This document shows positions 33,234 through 42,436 of a stretch of DNA of 64,000 bases, in pieces. The stretch's first letter is position 1. Each line of letters opens with the position of its first letter. Below the pieces are notes generated by a model, which was not told the origin of the DNA, made no database searches, and worked only from the letters and a program-made list of their open reading frames with translations. Where the stretch lies: positions 248,001-312,000 of the forward strand of contig NZ_PKUU01000003.1 in NCBI RefSeq assembly GCF_002899675.1, written 5' to 3'. The translations under genes were made by a program, and so were the position numbers. This DNA comes from Clostridium sp. chh4-2. GTDB taxonomy: Bacteria; Bacillota; Clostridia; Lachnospirales; Lachnospiraceae.

Positions 33234-34355
33234 ATGAAAAAAAGAATGAGCGTATTATTGGCATCAGCGATGGTGGCAACAATGCTGGCAGGCTGCAGCG
33301 GCAGTAAACCTGCTCCAACCACAGCGGCTCCAACAGAAGCTCCAACTACGGCAGCGGCAGCTGAAACAACCACAGCGGCAGAAGCGAAGACAGAAGCTGC
33401 TTCTACGGAAGCTGCATCCGAAGCAGAGACATTTGAGCCTGCAACACTCCGCGTGGCTTATATGCCGAATATGGGAAGCTGTTCTCTGGCAGTTACCGCA
33501 CGCGAAAAAGGATATTTCGATGAGATGGGACTTACGGTAGAGATGGTTGAATTCCAGGGCGGCCCTGCTGAAATCGCAGCTATGGCTTCCGGTGACATCG
33601 ATATCTCCCAGATCGGACATGGCGCTCATGCACTTTGTGCAGAGGGTGAAGCAGTAATTTTCCAGATTGACTGTACCAGCCTTGCAGATGCAGTAATCGG
33701 AAACAAGGATAAAGGAATCAATTCCGTAGCAGATTTAAAGGGTAAAAAAGTTGCAGCAACCAGCGGAACTTCCGCAGAGATCATCTTAAATCTGGCATTA
33801 CAGAAAGAGGGCATAACAGCCGATGATCTTGAAATCGTAGAGATGGATGCCAATGGTATCGTATCCGCAATGGTAAGCGGCGCCGTAGACGCATGTGCAA
33901 GCTGGTCACCAGGAACAACCACAATCGCAGACGCTTTAGGCGACAAAGCGATCTGGCTGGCAACCAACCAGGATTTTGTTAACGAAGTTACGTTCCCATC
34001 CAGCTTTATCACAACTCAGAAATACGCAGACGCAAACCATGACCTGTTAGTTCGTTTTTCACGCGCATTACAGAAAGCATCTGATTACAGAGCAGCCAAC
34101 ATCGATGAAGTTGCTAAGTTCGTTGCAAAACAGTGTGAAGTTGACGAAGCTACCATGCTGGCATGTACCGGAGAAGGAAACTGGCTTACCAGCGATTTCG
34201 TAGGAAAAGGTCTGGCAGACGGAACCGTTAAGAAATACTATGAGAACCAGCAGCAGGTATTCATTGACGGCGGAAGACTGACTGAAAAAGTGGATGTAGA
34301 TAAATACGTTTTATTCGATATTATGCAGGAAGCATATGACGCAAACAACAAATAA
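33234..34355 (+). CDS. ABC transporter substrate-binding lipoprotein, SsuA/NMT1 type
   Basis: 373 aa. The signal peptide ends with lipobox MLAGC (Cys near residue 20), followed by a linker of about 45 residues made almost only of Ala, Thr, Glu and Pro. The binding domain starts at LRVAYMPNMGSCSLAVTAREKGYF and continues with GDIDISQIGHGAHALCAEG and VKGKKVA-like steps. Proteins of this fold bind aliphatic sulfonates, taurine, nitrate or thiamine precursors. No desulfonation gene lies nearby, so the ligand is open. RBS AAGGAGG. Confidence 0.88.
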   Translation: MKKRMSVLLASAMVATMLAGCSGSKPAPTTAAPTEAPTTAAAAETTTAAEAKTEAASTEAASEAETFEPATLRVAYMPNMGSCSLAVTAREKGYFDEMGLTVEMVEFQGGPAEIAAMASGDIDISQIGHGAHALCAEGEAVIFQIDCTSLADAVIGNKDKGINSVADLKGKKVAATSGTSAEIILNLALQKEGITADDLEIVEMDANGIVSAMVSGAVDACASWSPGTTTIADALGDKAIWLATNQDFVNEVTFPSSFITTQKYADANHDLLVRFSRALQKASDYRAANIDEVAKFVAKQCEVDEATMLACTGEGNWLTSDFVGKGLADGTVKKYYENQQQVFIDGGRLTEKVDVDKYVLFDIMQEAYDANNK

Positions 34356-34374
34356 AATTAAATTCTGAATGTTA

Positions 34375-34412
34375 AAATCCCGGAAGGAAACAGCTCCTTT
34401 CGGGATTTTTTT
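34375..34412. terminator. Bidirectional terminator between the SBP gene and lacI
   Basis: AAATCCCGGAAGGA pairs with TCCTTTCGGGATTT across AACAGC, followed by TTTTT. Confidence 0.85.
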
Positions 34413-34432
34413 GCTATACTCTTCATTCTGTT

Positions 34433-35419
34433 TTAAACGGAATCAATAGCTTTGAATTCACAATCCAGCAGAATCCTCTGAACAGGGCCAAGATCGCCCC
34501 GCAGACGGGACAACAGCCGTTCACAGGCCAGTTTGCCAAGTTCATGGGTGGGGCATAAAACTTTAGAGACCCATTTAAAATAATTCTGGTCATTACGGGC
34601 TTCGCAAAAGGTAATAACATCGAAATCAGGAGGTATGGCAAAGGAGCCGGTGTCGGTATCCTGAAATGTATCCAGCAGCATGTTAAAGTTAGAGAAAAAA
34701 AATGCCCGGCAGCCCTTGTCAGTCATCTGTTTGGTGACCTGCCTGATATTATGTTCAGCCCTTGTAGTAGGAAGATAATAAGCGGAATCAAAATTCATCT
34801 GATTGACTTTTAAGGCATGCTGAAAGGAGATTTTTTGTTCCTGGGCAGAGCTCAGATAGGAGGGGCCGGTAAAAATCCCGATCTTTTCATGTCCTCTCTC
34901 TTTAAAATACCTGACCGCGTCCTGCATGGTGCGGTAAGTTGTGAAACCAACGCTGTCCACCGGCGAATCCGGGTAAGAACAGTTGGCGATGACGCAGGGA
35001 AAGTTAAGGGGCAGTTCTTTTTGAATTTTATAGGAACTGTCGCACAGGCTGATCAGAATAATTCCATCCACAATACCGCTGCTCAGAGTATGAAGCGCAT
35101 TCCGCTCGCTTTCCGGTTTAAATGACGTATTCAGAATCAGGAGCTGATATCCGTCTTCGGATAACCGGTTTTCGCAGGCGTCAATAATCTCGGAAGTGAA
35201 TGCTCCAGCACAGCTGGGAGTGATCAGGCCGATCAGCCGGTTTTGACCGGATTTCAGCTTTTGGGCGGATACGTCGGGAGAGTAGTTGAGCTCATCGATG
35301 GCCTGTTCCACCTTTTTCCTCGTTTCCTCCTTTACATTGCGCGTACCATTTATAACATAAGAGACGGTGGCTATGGAAACACCGGCCCGCCTGGCAACAT
35401 CCTTCATCTTGACTTTCAT
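34433..35419 (-). CDS. LacI-family transcriptional regulator
   Basis: 328 aa. The helix-turn-helix and hinge are at residues 1-60 (MKDVARRAGVSIATVSYVIN, then SPDVSAQKLKSG). A periplasmic-binding-like domain follows, with LIGLITPSCAGAF, GIILISLCDSSY and FFSNFNMLLDT. It is divergent from the CitMHS-esterase operon. Two AAACGTTT-core palindromes in the shared spacer (35497-35508, 35615-35628) are its likely operators. RBS GGAGG precedes the ATG. It probably senses a product of the transporter and hydrolase pathway it controls. Confidence 0.9.
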   Translation of the reverse strand: MKVKMKDVARRAGVSIATVSYVINGTRNVKEETRKKVEQAIDELNYSPDVSAQKLKSGQNRLIGLITPSCAGAFTSEIIDACENRLSEDGYQLLILNTSFKPESERNALHTLSSGIVDGIILISLCDSSYKIQKELPLNFPCVIANCSYPDSPVDSVGFTTYRTMQDAVRYFKERGHEKIGIFTGPSYLSSAQEQKISFQHALKVNQMNFDSAYYLPTTRAEHNIRQVTKQMTDKGCRAFFFSNFNMLLDTFQDTDTGSFAIPPDFDVITFCEARNDQNYFKWVSKVLCPTHELGKLACERLLSRLRGDLGPVQRILLDCEFKAIDSV

Positions 35420-35496
35420 TCTGCATTCCTCCGGAAGTTAAAAATTAATAATTTTATTATATACGTTATTAAAGGAATGATCAATCAGCAAAAGTG

Positions 35497-35508
35497 ATAA
35501 ACGTTTAT
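35497..35508. promoter_or_regulatory. LacI-type operator, distal
   Basis: ATAAACGTTTAT palindrome between the lacI and CitMHS genes; same core as the site at 35615 but with different outer bases from the CAAACGTTTG sites elsewhere. Confidence 0.65.
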
Positions 35509-35578
35509 ATTTATAACATTAAAAACAAATAAATAAATATACACAATAGATAAAAAATATAATTTTAAAATATTATAA

Positions 35579-35628
35579 TTGACAAATATATCAATAAATT
35601 GTACATTATAATTATCTAAACGTTTAGA
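35579..35628 (+). promoter_or_regulatory. Promoter and proximal LacI operator of the CitMHS-esterase operon
   Basis: TTGACA (35579-35584) is followed 17 bp later by TACATT (35602-35607); TATAAT at 35607-35612 overlaps. The palindrome TCTAAACGTTTAGA (35615-35628) lies downstream of the -10, 23 bases before the ATG, a blocking position. The 35420-35651 spacer is very AT-rich and otherwise without features. Confidence 0.7.
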
Positions 35629-35651
35629 AAATAAAAAAGGGGGATTGAGAG

Positions 35652-36953
35652 ATGTCATTTAATATTATTATCACACTTCTCATGTTTTTGCTAATTATCG
35701 TTTTACTGTTAAAAGGAGTCAGCAGTCCCGGCATTATCTTTACAGGAGTTCCGATTATTGCGGCTCTTCTGATGGGATTTTCGCCTAAAGAAATTAACGG
35801 ATTCATCGGCAGCGGACTGCAGTCCATCTCGGGAACCATTTTTTTGATGGTGTTTGCAGTGATGTTTTTTGGAATGCTGCATGATGCGGGCGTGTTTAAA
35901 AGCCTGATCCGGTTTGTGACAAAATTCTTAAAAAATAGTGTGCCAAGTACGATTTTTACAGCTCAGATTATTTCTATGCTGACACAGCTGGATAGTTCGG
36001 GAGCTACCACGGCTCTTTGCACCATTCCCAGTATGCGCCCTATTTTTGAACGGCAGCATATTCGGGTGGAGGCTTTGCTGCTGGTAGAATCACTGGGTTC
36101 CGGCGTTTTGCTTTTGCTTCCCTATATGCCCGGCTTTGTAGAAGGCACAGCATATGTTAATTTAGATGTTTATGAAGCTTATAATTATATGAAACCAGTG
36201 TTGATTTTCGCGATCATCGCATTTTTACTCATGTGTATACCGATTTCTATTGTTGAAAAACGCCATGGAGCAGGTATGACAGAGGCAGAATTTCAGTCGA
36301 TTAAGGCAGAGTTAAATAAGGAAGTTGAATTTCCTTTTGGTAAAAATATAGCTGTTTTCGACGGTATTTTTACATTGATTTTAATCGCCCTCATTTTAGC
36401 AGGAATTCTTCCTACAAATATGGCCTTTGGAATCGGCTTTGTTATTCTGCTGTTTGTGAATTATCCTAAGGCAAAAGATCAGGGGGAATACATAAAGAGG
36501 AATGCTCCTGTAGCATTTAATATGGCCTTTACCATGTTAGGGGTGGGAGTTTTGGTTGGAGTTAATTCCGCCACAGGCGCCATGAATGATCTGGCTAACC
36601 TGATCGTCAATAATCTTCCAAACGGATCGATTGGCTGGGTACTTCCGATTTACTGTATTTTTGCCCTTCCGTTCACCATGATATTTGGAAATGCACAAGG
36701 TTCTGTTATTGTTCCGGCCTTGGTGGCTGTATTAGCCAATACAGGTCTGTCAGCCGTACAGGTTATGCCGGTAACATGGGCAGCAGGCATGGTTGCGGCC
36801 AACCTGTCTCTGTTTAATGCAAGTCCATATCTGGCTTTGGGACTGGCCGGAGTTGAGATGAAAGACCATTTAAAATACTCCTTTTTCCCTGCGTGGGGAT
36901 TTTCAATTTTAATTGTAATTTTTATGATGGTTTCGGGTATTTTGCCGCTATAG
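35652..36953 (+). CDS. CitMHS-family carboxylate transporter
   Basis: 433 aa, about 12 membrane segments. Conserved features are LTQLDSSGATTALCTIPSM near residues 112-130, LLLLPYMPGFVEG near 155-167, and VGVNSATGAMNDLA near 300-313. CitMHS carriers take up citrate-like acids, often as metal or proton complexes. It begins an operon with two esterase-type hydrolases under a LacI regulator, which suggests import of an ester- or amide-linked acid rather than citrate itself (inference). A weak ribosome site (AAAGGGGGATTGAGAG) precedes the ATG. Confidence 0.85.
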   Translation: MSFNIIITLLMFLLIIVLLLKGVSSPGIIFTGVPIIAALLMGFSPKEINGFIGSGLQSISGTIFLMVFAVMFFGMLHDAGVFKSLIRFVTKFLKNSVPSTIFTAQIISMLTQLDSSGATTALCTIPSMRPIFERQHIRVEALLLVESLGSGVLLLLPYMPGFVEGTAYVNLDVYEAYNYMKPVLIFAIIAFLLMCIPISIVEKRHGAGMTEAEFQSIKAELNKEVEFPFGKNIAVFDGIFTLILIALILAGILPTNMAFGIGFVILLFVNYPKAKDQGEYIKRNAPVAFNMAFTMLGVGVLVGVNSATGAMNDLANLIVNNLPNGSIGWVLPIYCIFALPFTMIFGNAQGSVIVPALVAVLANTGLSAVQVMPVTWAAGMVAANLSLFNASPYLALGLAGVEMKDHLKYSFFPAWGFSILIVIFMMVSGILPL

Positions 36954-36977
36954 AATGAAACAAGAAAGAAGAATAAT

Positions 36978-38504
36978 ATGGATGAACAGAATAAAATTTT
37001 GAAAATATCATGCGGCGCAGGAACAATATTGGGAAAAAAACTCTGTTCCGGAGTGGCCTGCTTTAAAGGAATCCCATATGCCTGTCCCCCGGTTAATGAT
37101 CTCCGCTGGAAGCCGCCGGTTCCGCTGCAGCACAAATTAAACGATTTTCCTGCTTACCAGTTCGGCGCAATTCCGTGCCAAACTGAAAATATGGTATACG
37201 ATCCCATGAATTTTGAAACGTATGAGCTTTCGAAGAACATGTCGGAAGACTGCCTGACCTTAAACATATGGGAAATGGATAATGGGATTAAGAATAAACC
37301 GGTGCTGTTCTGGATTTATGGCGGGGCTTTTGTTCAAGGCTTTGGAAGCAGCCCGTTGTTCGATGGAGAGGATCTGGCTGCAAGCGAAGACATTATTTTA
37401 GTGACCATAAATCACAGGGAAGGACTTTTGGCGACCCTAAACTTATCCTCCTTGGATCCGTCCGGGGAATATCGCTGCAGCAATAATCTGTATTTACTGG
37501 ATCAGATACAGGCTCTTAAATGGTGCTATGAGAATATCGAAGCTTTTGGTGGAGATAAAGATAATATTACCATTTACGGGCATTCTTCAGGATCGAATTC
37601 AGTGACCCACCTTTTGCTCTTTGAAGAAGCCAGAAAGTATTTTTCCAAAGCAATCTGCCAGAGCTCATTTTTTACAGGCTGCGGCCACACGCCGTTTGAG
37701 TGGAGCGGGATCATCGGGCGGAAAGTGATTGAGCTTTTGGGCGCAAAGAGTATGGATGAGATGAAGCGGATTCCGGTATCTGAAATTCTGAAAGCCCAGC
37801 AGAAGCTGTTTACCATACCGTTTGAGGGCTTTACCGGCAAGCTGTTCTCACCGGTAACCGATGGAATAACCATACCTATGAATCCGATGCAGGAAATTTT
37901 GAATGGGAAATTAGCGGATAAACCGGTGATGTTCGGTTACAGCGACGGAGAGTACGACCAGATGTTTATGAGAGAACCGGATGAAGAGGTGATGCTCCAA
38001 AACATTCTATCCAGGATTCCAAAAGAATTTTCCATAACGGATGAAATCATAAAAGGCTTTGTGAAAAATATGCCGGAACGGACCAAAAAACAGGCATATC
38101 TGGATCTTTACAATGAAATATTTATGCATTCGGCAATGCTTTTTATGGCCGATGCATTTGTAAAAGGCGGCGGGACCTGCTATATGTACTGCTTTAAATG
38201 GTGGGAGGACCAGTATAAAAGACGGGCCCCTCATGGAGCGCCAAACGCCTTTGTTTTCGGAAACAGCCTGATCCCTCCGAATGCGCCGCCCCAGCTAAAA
38301 AGGCAGATTCAGAGAACCTGGAAACAATTTATGGAGACTGGAAGTCCTCAGAATGATTTGATCTGTGAATGGAATCCATATACTAAAGAAGATCCCTGCT
38401 GCATGATGATTGACAGAGATTGGCATAGGGAAACGGACTGGAAGAAAGCAGATTTTGAGCTGGTTGCCCCATTTTTCCAGGAATATGAGGAATTAAATAC
38501 ATGA
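36978..38504 (+). CDS. Type B carboxylesterase
   Basis: 508 aa, alpha/beta hydrolase. The N-terminal motif FKGIPYACPPVNDLRWKPP, the oxyanion region FWIYGGAFVQGFGSS near residues 113-127, and EDCLTLNIWE are typical. The nucleophile elbow is GHSSGS near 199-204, a variant of GxSxG in which the usual Glu/Ala is replaced. No signal peptide, so it is cytoplasmic. It hydrolyses carboxylic esters. Operon position between a carboxylate carrier and a CocE-type hydrolase suggests stepwise cleavage of an imported ester. Its stop is 34 bases before the next start. Confidence 0.88.
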   Translation: MDEQNKILKISCGAGTILGKKLCSGVACFKGIPYACPPVNDLRWKPPVPLQHKLNDFPAYQFGAIPCQTENMVYDPMNFETYELSKNMSEDCLTLNIWEMDNGIKNKPVLFWIYGGAFVQGFGSSPLFDGEDLAASEDIILVTINHREGLLATLNLSSLDPSGEYRCSNNLYLLDQIQALKWCYENIEAFGGDKDNITIYGHSSGSNSVTHLLLFEEARKYFSKAICQSSFFTGCGHTPFEWSGIIGRKVIELLGAKSMDEMKRIPVSEILKAQQKLFTIPFEGFTGKLFSPVTDGITIPMNPMQEILNGKLADKPVMFGYSDGEYDQMFMREPDEEVMLQNILSRIPKEFSITDEIIKGFVKNMPERTKKQAYLDLYNEIFMHSAMLFMADAFVKGGGTCYMYCFKWWEDQYKRRAPHGAPNAFVFGNSLIPPNAPPQLKRQIQRTWKQFMETGSPQNDLICEWNPYTKEDPCCMMIDRDWHRETDWKKADFELVAPFFQEYEELNT

Positions 38505-38538
38505 GCGGTTGCGGCGATTGGAAAGAAGGGAGGTTTTC

Positions 38539-40368
38539 GTGAAGATGAAACAAATCAATTCAGCAGATATTCAGGCCAAACGGTATGACGGGTATCTGCG
38601 CAGACACATTTACGTCCCGGTCAGAGACGGCGTGCGGCTTTCTGTTGTAATCTACATACCGTCCCAAAATGGAATCTGTGAACAGGAACCGCTTCCGGTG
38701 GTTATGCAGTATACCCCATATGATCATCTGGTCTATGAGAAGGATGCCCAAGGAAATAAATGCATTGCCGCCAATGATGGTCTCAAAATTTGCAGTCTGA
38801 TCCCGTACGGTTATGTGGTGGTATTCGCCCATGTCAGGGGCTGCGGCGCTTCGTTCGGTGTGAGAAAAGTAGTGTGTTCACGACAGGAAGCCGAAGACGG
38901 AGCCTGGCTGGTGGAATGGCTGGCAAAACAAAAATTCTGTAACGGTAAGGTTATGACAGCCGGACAGTCATATAATGGCCAGACCCAGCTGGAAATTTTA
39001 TCGCAGAAGCCGGAGCATTTAATTGCCGCTTACATCGGAAAGACTGATTTTAACCGGTATGACGGATGGGTACGCAACGGCATTCCCAGGGCATTTGGCA
39101 GCAAACCGGATATCGATTGGGGCGAAAACCCAAAAGAGATAGAGACAACGATAACGAATGTGGTGGAAGATACGGTCCCGGTGGATGGCGACGAAGACAA
39201 GGTGCTTTTAAGACAGGCAGTTTCAGAGCATGTGGAAAATGGACTTCAGATCCCGGCGCTTAGGGATTTAAACTGGAGAGACAGTTATTCAGAGGACTGT
39301 AAGGGAAACTTATGGGAGGTTTTAAGCGCCAGCACGTATCTGGATGCGATTAATGAATCGAGAGCGGCGGTCTATCTGGACGGCGGCGTGATTGATGTAT
39401 TTAAACGGGATACGATCATGCTCTATGAGAACCTGACTCTTAAAAGAAAGCTGATTATCGGCCCATGGGACCACGTAGGCCCCAAAACGACGCCGGAGCC
39501 CTGGACCGAGATTCTGAGATGGGGCGACTATTGGCTTAAAGGAATCGACAATGGCATCATGGATGAAAAGCCCATAACGCTGAGAGTGATGGAATACAAT
39601 TTTGAAAATAAAACATATCAGGGAGAAAACACCGGATATTACCGCCGGGAAGACAGCTGGCCCCTGATGGAAGGAAGAAGAGACAGCTTTTACCTTTCCA
39701 AGGACGTTTCCACAGATCTCAGTATGGAAAACTATTATCTTCTCGGCTCCGAAGCTCCTCCGATCGGAGAAATTTCATACCGTTCCGTATACGGAATCAG
39801 CTCCGGAGTGGAAAGCTGGTGTTTGAACAGCCAGGACGGAATGGGCGCAGAGCAGAAAGGGCTGAATTTTCTCAGCTGCCCGTTTGAAAAAGACGAGGAA
39901 TACATCGGCCACCCGTTTGCCTATCTAAACTTTATATTAGAAGACACCGGCACAATGCCAAAACCATATGATCTTGATTTTTTTATAATGCTTTCCGATT
40001 ACGACAGCAGAACAGGAGACAGTTTCCAGTTCGGCAATGGCTGGCTCCGCTCCTCATTACGCCGGGAATCCCCCAACTGCCCCTATAATTTCCTGGGACT
40101 CCCCTGGCATGAAAACAAGTTAAACAGCAACGAATACCTGATACCAGGCCAGGAATACCATCTCTGTATCGATCTGGTACCCGTATTTTACCGAATAAAA
40201 AAAGGTCACCGCTTAATGGTAACCATTACCAATTCCCTGGACCGCACCTATTATTATGGAAGAAACGTATACGAAAAAGATAAGGATTGCGTTCCTCCCC
40301 AAATCCGCTTAAAGATCGGAGGAGAAAATCCTTCCAGGATCATCCTTCCGAATATCTACGAAAAATAA
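38539..40368 (+). CDS. CocE/NonD-family hydrolase (X-Pro dipeptidyl-peptidase type)
   Basis: 609 aa from GTG 38539, which lies 5 bases after AAGGGAGG; ATG 38545 is the alternative, and a TTG at 38509 is too far from that site. The S15-type alpha/beta hydrolase domain has DGVRLSVVIYIP, the nucleophile elbow GQSYNG near residue 145, and GPWDHVGPKT (catalytic His) near 310. A C-terminal jelly-roll domain from about 400 is typical of CocE and X-Pro peptidases. These enzymes cleave acyl esters or amides. Last gene of the LacI-controlled operon; hairpin element 3 lies downstream. Confidence 0.87.
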   Translation: MKMKQINSADIQAKRYDGYLRRHIYVPVRDGVRLSVVIYIPSQNGICEQEPLPVVMQYTPYDHLVYEKDAQGNKCIAANDGLKICSLIPYGYVVVFAHVRGCGASFGVRKVVCSRQEAEDGAWLVEWLAKQKFCNGKVMTAGQSYNGQTQLEILSQKPEHLIAAYIGKTDFNRYDGWVRNGIPRAFGSKPDIDWGENPKEIETTITNVVEDTVPVDGDEDKVLLRQAVSEHVENGLQIPALRDLNWRDSYSEDCKGNLWEVLSASTYLDAINESRAAVYLDGGVIDVFKRDTIMLYENLTLKRKLIIGPWDHVGPKTTPEPWTEILRWGDYWLKGIDNGIMDEKPITLRVMEYNFENKTYQGENTGYYRREDSWPLMEGRRDSFYLSKDVSTDLSMENYYLLGSEAPPIGEISYRSVYGISSGVESWCLNSQDGMGAEQKGLNFLSCPFEKDEEYIGHPFAYLNFILEDTGTMPKPYDLDFFIMLSDYDSRTGDSFQFGNGWLRSSLRRESPNCPYNFLGLPWHENKLNSNEYLIPGQEYHLCIDLVPVFYRIKKGHRLMVTITNSLDRTYYYGRNVYEKDKDCVPPQIRLKIGGENPSRIILPNIYEK

Positions 40369-40398
40369 TCTGAGGGTATGCACAAAAATTTTTTTACA

Positions 40399-40442
40399 CG
40401 GATCGTGAAGGCATTTTCGAAAAAGCCTTCAGGGGTGATGTA
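40399..40442. repeat. Short palindromic repeat beside hairpin element 3
   Basis: GTGAAGGCATTTTCGAAAAAGCCTTCA is a slightly imperfect copy of the 2711-2742 palindrome, followed by GGTGATGTAAA. It may end the CocE transcript. Confidence 0.65.
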
Positions 40443-40473
40443 AATCTTTTTATCCTCAGCTAGCCAGTCAACA

Positions 40474-40769
40474 GCAGGAAAGAAGGGGGAAGCTGGGCGG
40501 GCGGCGAAAGTAATTAGAAAAATGGGATCGTATGGAACCCCTTAGTTGTACTTAGATCCGCAAGGGCAAAAAGAGGCGGGTACAAACTGAATTCCGAATC
40601 AGTTTGTAAAGCGCCCCTTGAGCAGTGAAGTCATCAGGAGTTCACTGCGAATGGGCGCTGCCCCGCCTCTTTTTGCCCTTGCGGGTCTTAGTACATCTTA
40701 GGGGCGAATGGCGAATCCCATTTTTCTAATTACTTTCGCCGCCCGCCCAGCTTCCCCCTTCTTTCCTGC
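40474..40769 (+). repeat. Long hairpin element copy 3 (296 bp, perfect 55-bp arms)
   Basis: Arms 40474-40528 and 40715-40769 are perfectly complementary over 55 bp and resemble those of copy 1 (GGAAAGAAGGGG, then CTGGGCGGGCGGCG). The interior aligns with copies 1 and 2: GGGATCGTATGGAACCCC, side hairpin ACAAACTGA/TCAGTTTGT, apical hairpin with loop GAAGTCATCAGGAGTTC, and AGGGGCGAATGGCGAATCCC. The flank CTCAGCTAGCC on the left is shared with copy 1. Located between the CocE gene and a kinase gene, with no ORF inside. Confidence 0.85.
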
Positions 40770-40876
40770 GTTTCCCCAGCCAACAAAAGATTTCCATCCC
40801 CCCGCCATTCTTGTAAAGTGGAGGAAATTATGCTAAGATTCTGATAGTGGCATAACAGAAGCGGGGTTAGAAGGAC

Positions 40877-42385
40877 ATGCTGTTTATCGTATTACTCTTT
40901 TTAGCAATTTCATCCATCGCCCTGTTTTTCTTAAAGAGAGACAGGCAGACCTTATACATGCTGGGACTTTGTTTCAGCTTTATTTTCATGTTTATAGGAA
41001 TCACCATCTATCTGGCTAAAACCGGAGGTCTTTCCCCGGCCCAAAAGCTTTTTCTCTTTTTCGATACCAGGATTCAGAGAAAGCTGTCTTATCTGATCTT
41101 TCCTTTGAGGCAGCTGGGATATATGATCGCCATTGGGCGGTATCTGTTTCCTGCGTTCCTTCTTTTAATCGCGATTAATTACAGTATGATCCCCTGGGTG
41201 CTCAGGTATAAGAAGAGAAGCTGGCTGGTATTTGTCATGCCGGTAATCAGCCTTGGCGTCTATTACCCCGAAATTTTCTTTAAACTGGTGAGAAGCCGGT
41301 TTACCCTACAGTTGTTTTTGATGAAGGCCATGGTGAGCTGGATTTATATCTATCTGATTGCAGCTGTATTTTTGCTGATCTGGGAATACCGGGGAACCAC
41401 TATGCCCTATTCCAAGAAGCAGTTTCGCTATATAACCGTGTTCCTGTTGAGTGTGACGGCTCAATATGCCGTTTACTGTACCCAAGATCCGATTCAGGTC
41501 TATCAGATGTATTCCAGCGAATATATGCGCTTTAACGGCAGGCTGTATACCAATCCCATGATGAGCATAAACGGGTGGTTTCTCTTCACCCTGATGACCA
41601 TGTTTTTTGTGGTTTTGGGATTCTGGAATCTGAAAAATTATACGATGATAGATCATGAGGAGAGCGCCGATGAAGTTAGAATCCAGAGGAAATTCGACAC
41701 GGCCAGCATGGGGGTATCGGTTTTTGTCCACAGCATAAAAAACCAGCTGCTTTCCAACCGGGTATTGTGTAAAAAACTGCGCAGGGAGCTGGCACAGGAA
41801 ACGCCCGATTTAGTGAAGCTGACAGAATATGCGGATATGCTGGAAGAGGTAAATGAAAGCATGCTGGGCAGGATGGAAGAACTCTATAAGAGCATCAAAT
41901 CCAATTCCATTTCTCTGTCTCCGGTAAAGGCGGACAAAGTGGTGGAAGCCACGTTAAAGCTGTTTCATAAAAAATATCCGGAAACTACGGTGGATATCAT
42001 AAATGTTACGGAAGAGTCAGTGCTGGCGGATGTCCAGCATTTGAGCGAGGCTCTTTATAACCTGCTTACCAATGCCCATGAGGCATTTATGGCGTGCGGC
42101 AAGGAAGAGGAGCGTTTAAAGCTGATCATACACAGTGAACGGCTTTACATCGGTTTTGAAGTAAATGATAATGGAATGGGGATTTCCAAGCAGGATCAGC
42201 GAAAGATTTTCGATCCGTTTTATACCAGCAAGAATACAAATTTCAACTGGGGAATGGGTCTTTATTATGTAAGAAAGATTGTAAAAAGCCATTTGGGAAT
42301 ATTGAGATTGGAAAGCAAGGTGGGGGAAGGAACCAGTTTCTTTGTGATGATTCCCCGCTATGAGCCGAGGGGAAATGGCTCGTAA
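40877..42385 (+). CDS. Sensor histidine kinase with multi-pass membrane domain
   Basis: 502 aa. About seven membrane segments fill residues 1-245, so the sensor is intramembrane with little exposed loop. The kinase region has FVHSIKNQLLS as the phosphoacceptor box near residue 285, an N box EALYNLLTNAHEAF near 390, G1 NDNGMGIS, F box FDPFYTSK and G2 NWGMGLYYVRKI. The SIKNQ box resembles the natural-product and YdfH-like kinases that partner LuxR-type regulators, consistent with the next gene. The signal is unknown. Confidence 0.88.
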   Translation: MLFIVLLFLAISSIALFFLKRDRQTLYMLGLCFSFIFMFIGITIYLAKTGGLSPAQKLFLFFDTRIQRKLSYLIFPLRQLGYMIAIGRYLFPAFLLLIAINYSMIPWVLRYKKRSWLVFVMPVISLGVYYPEIFFKLVRSRFTLQLFLMKAMVSWIYIYLIAAVFLLIWEYRGTTMPYSKKQFRYITVFLLSVTAQYAVYCTQDPIQVYQMYSSEYMRFNGRLYTNPMMSINGWFLFTLMTMFFVVLGFWNLKNYTMIDHEESADEVRIQRKFDTASMGVSVFVHSIKNQLLSNRVLCKKLRRELAQETPDLVKLTEYADMLEEVNESMLGRMEELYKSIKSNSISLSPVKADKVVEATLKLFHKKYPETTVDIINVTEESVLADVQHLSEALYNLLTNAHEAFMACGKEEERLKLIIHSERLYIGFEVNDNGMGISKQDQRKIFDPFYTSKNTNFNWGMGLYYVRKIVKSHLGILRLESKVGEGTSFFVMIPRYEPRGNGS

Positions 42386-42436
42386 AGCTAAAATCAACGG
42401 TTTACAAGGAGAAACAGGAAGGTAAGGAAGAAGGAT

